This document shows positions 5,915-6,302 of a stretch of DNA of 6,302 nt, in pieces. The position numbers and the translations under genes were made by a program. Source of the stretch: Candidatus Hodarchaeota archaeon. Lineage in GTDB: Archaea; Asgardarchaeota; Heimdallarchaeia; Hodarchaeales; Hodarchaeaceae. The first letter of the stretch is position 1; each line of letters opens with the position of its first letter. The stretch spans positions 1 through 6,302 of the forward strand of contig JAUUVJ010000254.1 in assembly GCA_030589605.1 (NCBI GenBank). Reading direction: 5' to 3'. The notes below the pieces were generated by a model. The model was not told where the DNA came from. It saw only the letters and a program-made list of their open reading frames with translations, and made no database searches.

Positions 5915-6302
5915 ATGAAATTTGAAGATATTAAACATGTAAGCGTGATCGGCGCAGGAGATATGGGGCATGGGATTGCTCAAGTCGCCCTGATGACTGG
6001 TTATACAGTAACAATGTATGATATTGAGGATGAATATACAGAACGTGGAAAAGGTCGTATCGAGTGGTCGATGGGGAAACTTGTAGAAAAGGCGCGAATT
6101 TCAGAAAAAGAGCGTGATCAATTTCTAGCAAATCTCTCACTAACAACTGACATTGCTGAAGCAGTTAAAAATGCAGATCTCTGTATAGAGGCAGCTCCAG
6201 AAAATATCGAATTGAAAAAAGAGATTTTTGGAAATCTGGATAAATTTAGTCCTAAACATGCAATATTAGGTACTAATACCTCAAATATGAGTATTGATGA
6301 AA
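5915..6302 (+). CDS. 3-Hydroxyacyl-CoA dehydrogenase, N-terminal NAD-binding part (3' truncated by window end)
   Basis: The first 129 codons of an NAD-dependent dehydrogenase that oxidises (S)-3-hydroxyacyl-CoA to 3-ketoacyl-CoA (EC 1.1.1.35 or 1.1.1.157), the step before thiolase. The Rossmann fold is plain: VSVIGAGDMGHGIAQVA (9-25) is the glycine-rich loop and Asp36 in TVTMYDIED ends the second strand, as expected for NAD rather than NADP preference. CIEAAPENIELKKEIF (90-105) corresponds to the usual E-A-V/A-P-E segment with its lysines near CoA, and LGTNTSNMSIDE (118-129) holds the conserved N-T-S whose Ser123 contacts the substrate. The catalytic His (in an H-F-F-N-P context) and the C-terminal domain lie beyond the window, so it cannot be told whether the protein is a single ~290-residue enzyme, a two-domain form, or a fusion with enoyl-CoA hydratase as in several archaea. 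It is likely co-transcribed with the thiolase gene. Confidence 0.95.
   Translation, partial: MKFEDIKHVSVIGAGDMGHGIAQVALMTGYTVTMYDIEDEYTERGKGRIEWSMGKLVEKARISEKERDQFLANLSLTTDIAEAVKNADLCIEAAPENIELKKEIFGNLDKFSPKHAILGTNTSNMSIDE

Noticed and set aside
5931..6146. 71-codon minus-strand frame inside the dehydrogenase gene
   Set aside because: It is antisense to the clear Rossmann-fold coding sequence and has no ribosome-binding site or recognisable motif.

Overview
The window looks like chromosomal DNA from an AT-rich archaeon, roughly one third G+C by eye. The main evidence is the phenylalanyl-tRNA synthetase pair. Both subunits are the archaeal/eukaryotic type: the beta chain is only 575 residues, with no bacterial-style N-terminal tRNA-binding domain or C-terminal anticodon-binding domain, and it carries the archaeal B3/B4 motif block. 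Archaeal-type synthetases next to bacterial-type beta-oxidation enzymes would suit an Asgard archaeon (Heimdallarchaeia-like) or another fatty-acid-degrading lineage. That lineage guess is inference and is not proven by this sequence.

Layout, all genes on the + strand. (1) 1-2525: the 3' part of pheS, then complete pheT 12 nt downstream, a two-gene translation operon ending in a T8 tract. (2) 2585-3268: a HAD-superfamily phosphatase; a Shine-Dalgarno sequence places its start at ATG 2585. (3) 3269-3631: an AT-rich gap with T-rich terminator-like runs, a distant inverted repeat and an 11-bp hairpin just upstream of the next gene. (4) 3632-3964: a small stand-alone SCP2 sterol/lipid-carrier domain protein with its own T-rich terminator. 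(5) 3965-4678: a 714-nt gap without a convincing full-length gene. Its minus strand holds two short protein-like stretches, one of which may be the eroded C-terminal end of an amidohydrolase-type gene. (6) 4679-6302: a complete thiolase followed 45 nt later by the 5' part of a 3-hydroxyacyl-CoA dehydrogenase, which runs off the right edge.

Functionally the window joins a housekeeping block (charging of tRNA-Phe) to an acyl-CoA block. The dehydrogenase and thiolase catalyse the last two steps of beta-oxidation (3-hydroxyacyl-CoA to 3-ketoacyl-CoA to acetyl-CoA plus a shortened acyl-CoA), and the SCP2 protein could carry the lipid or acyl-CoA. I see no CRISPR array, insertion sequence, tRNA or rRNA gene, and no clear new defence or mobile system. 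The points most worth a second look are the altered phenylalanine-pocket residues of PheS, the possible gene remnant in the 714-nt gap, and the hairpin upstream of the SCP2 gene.
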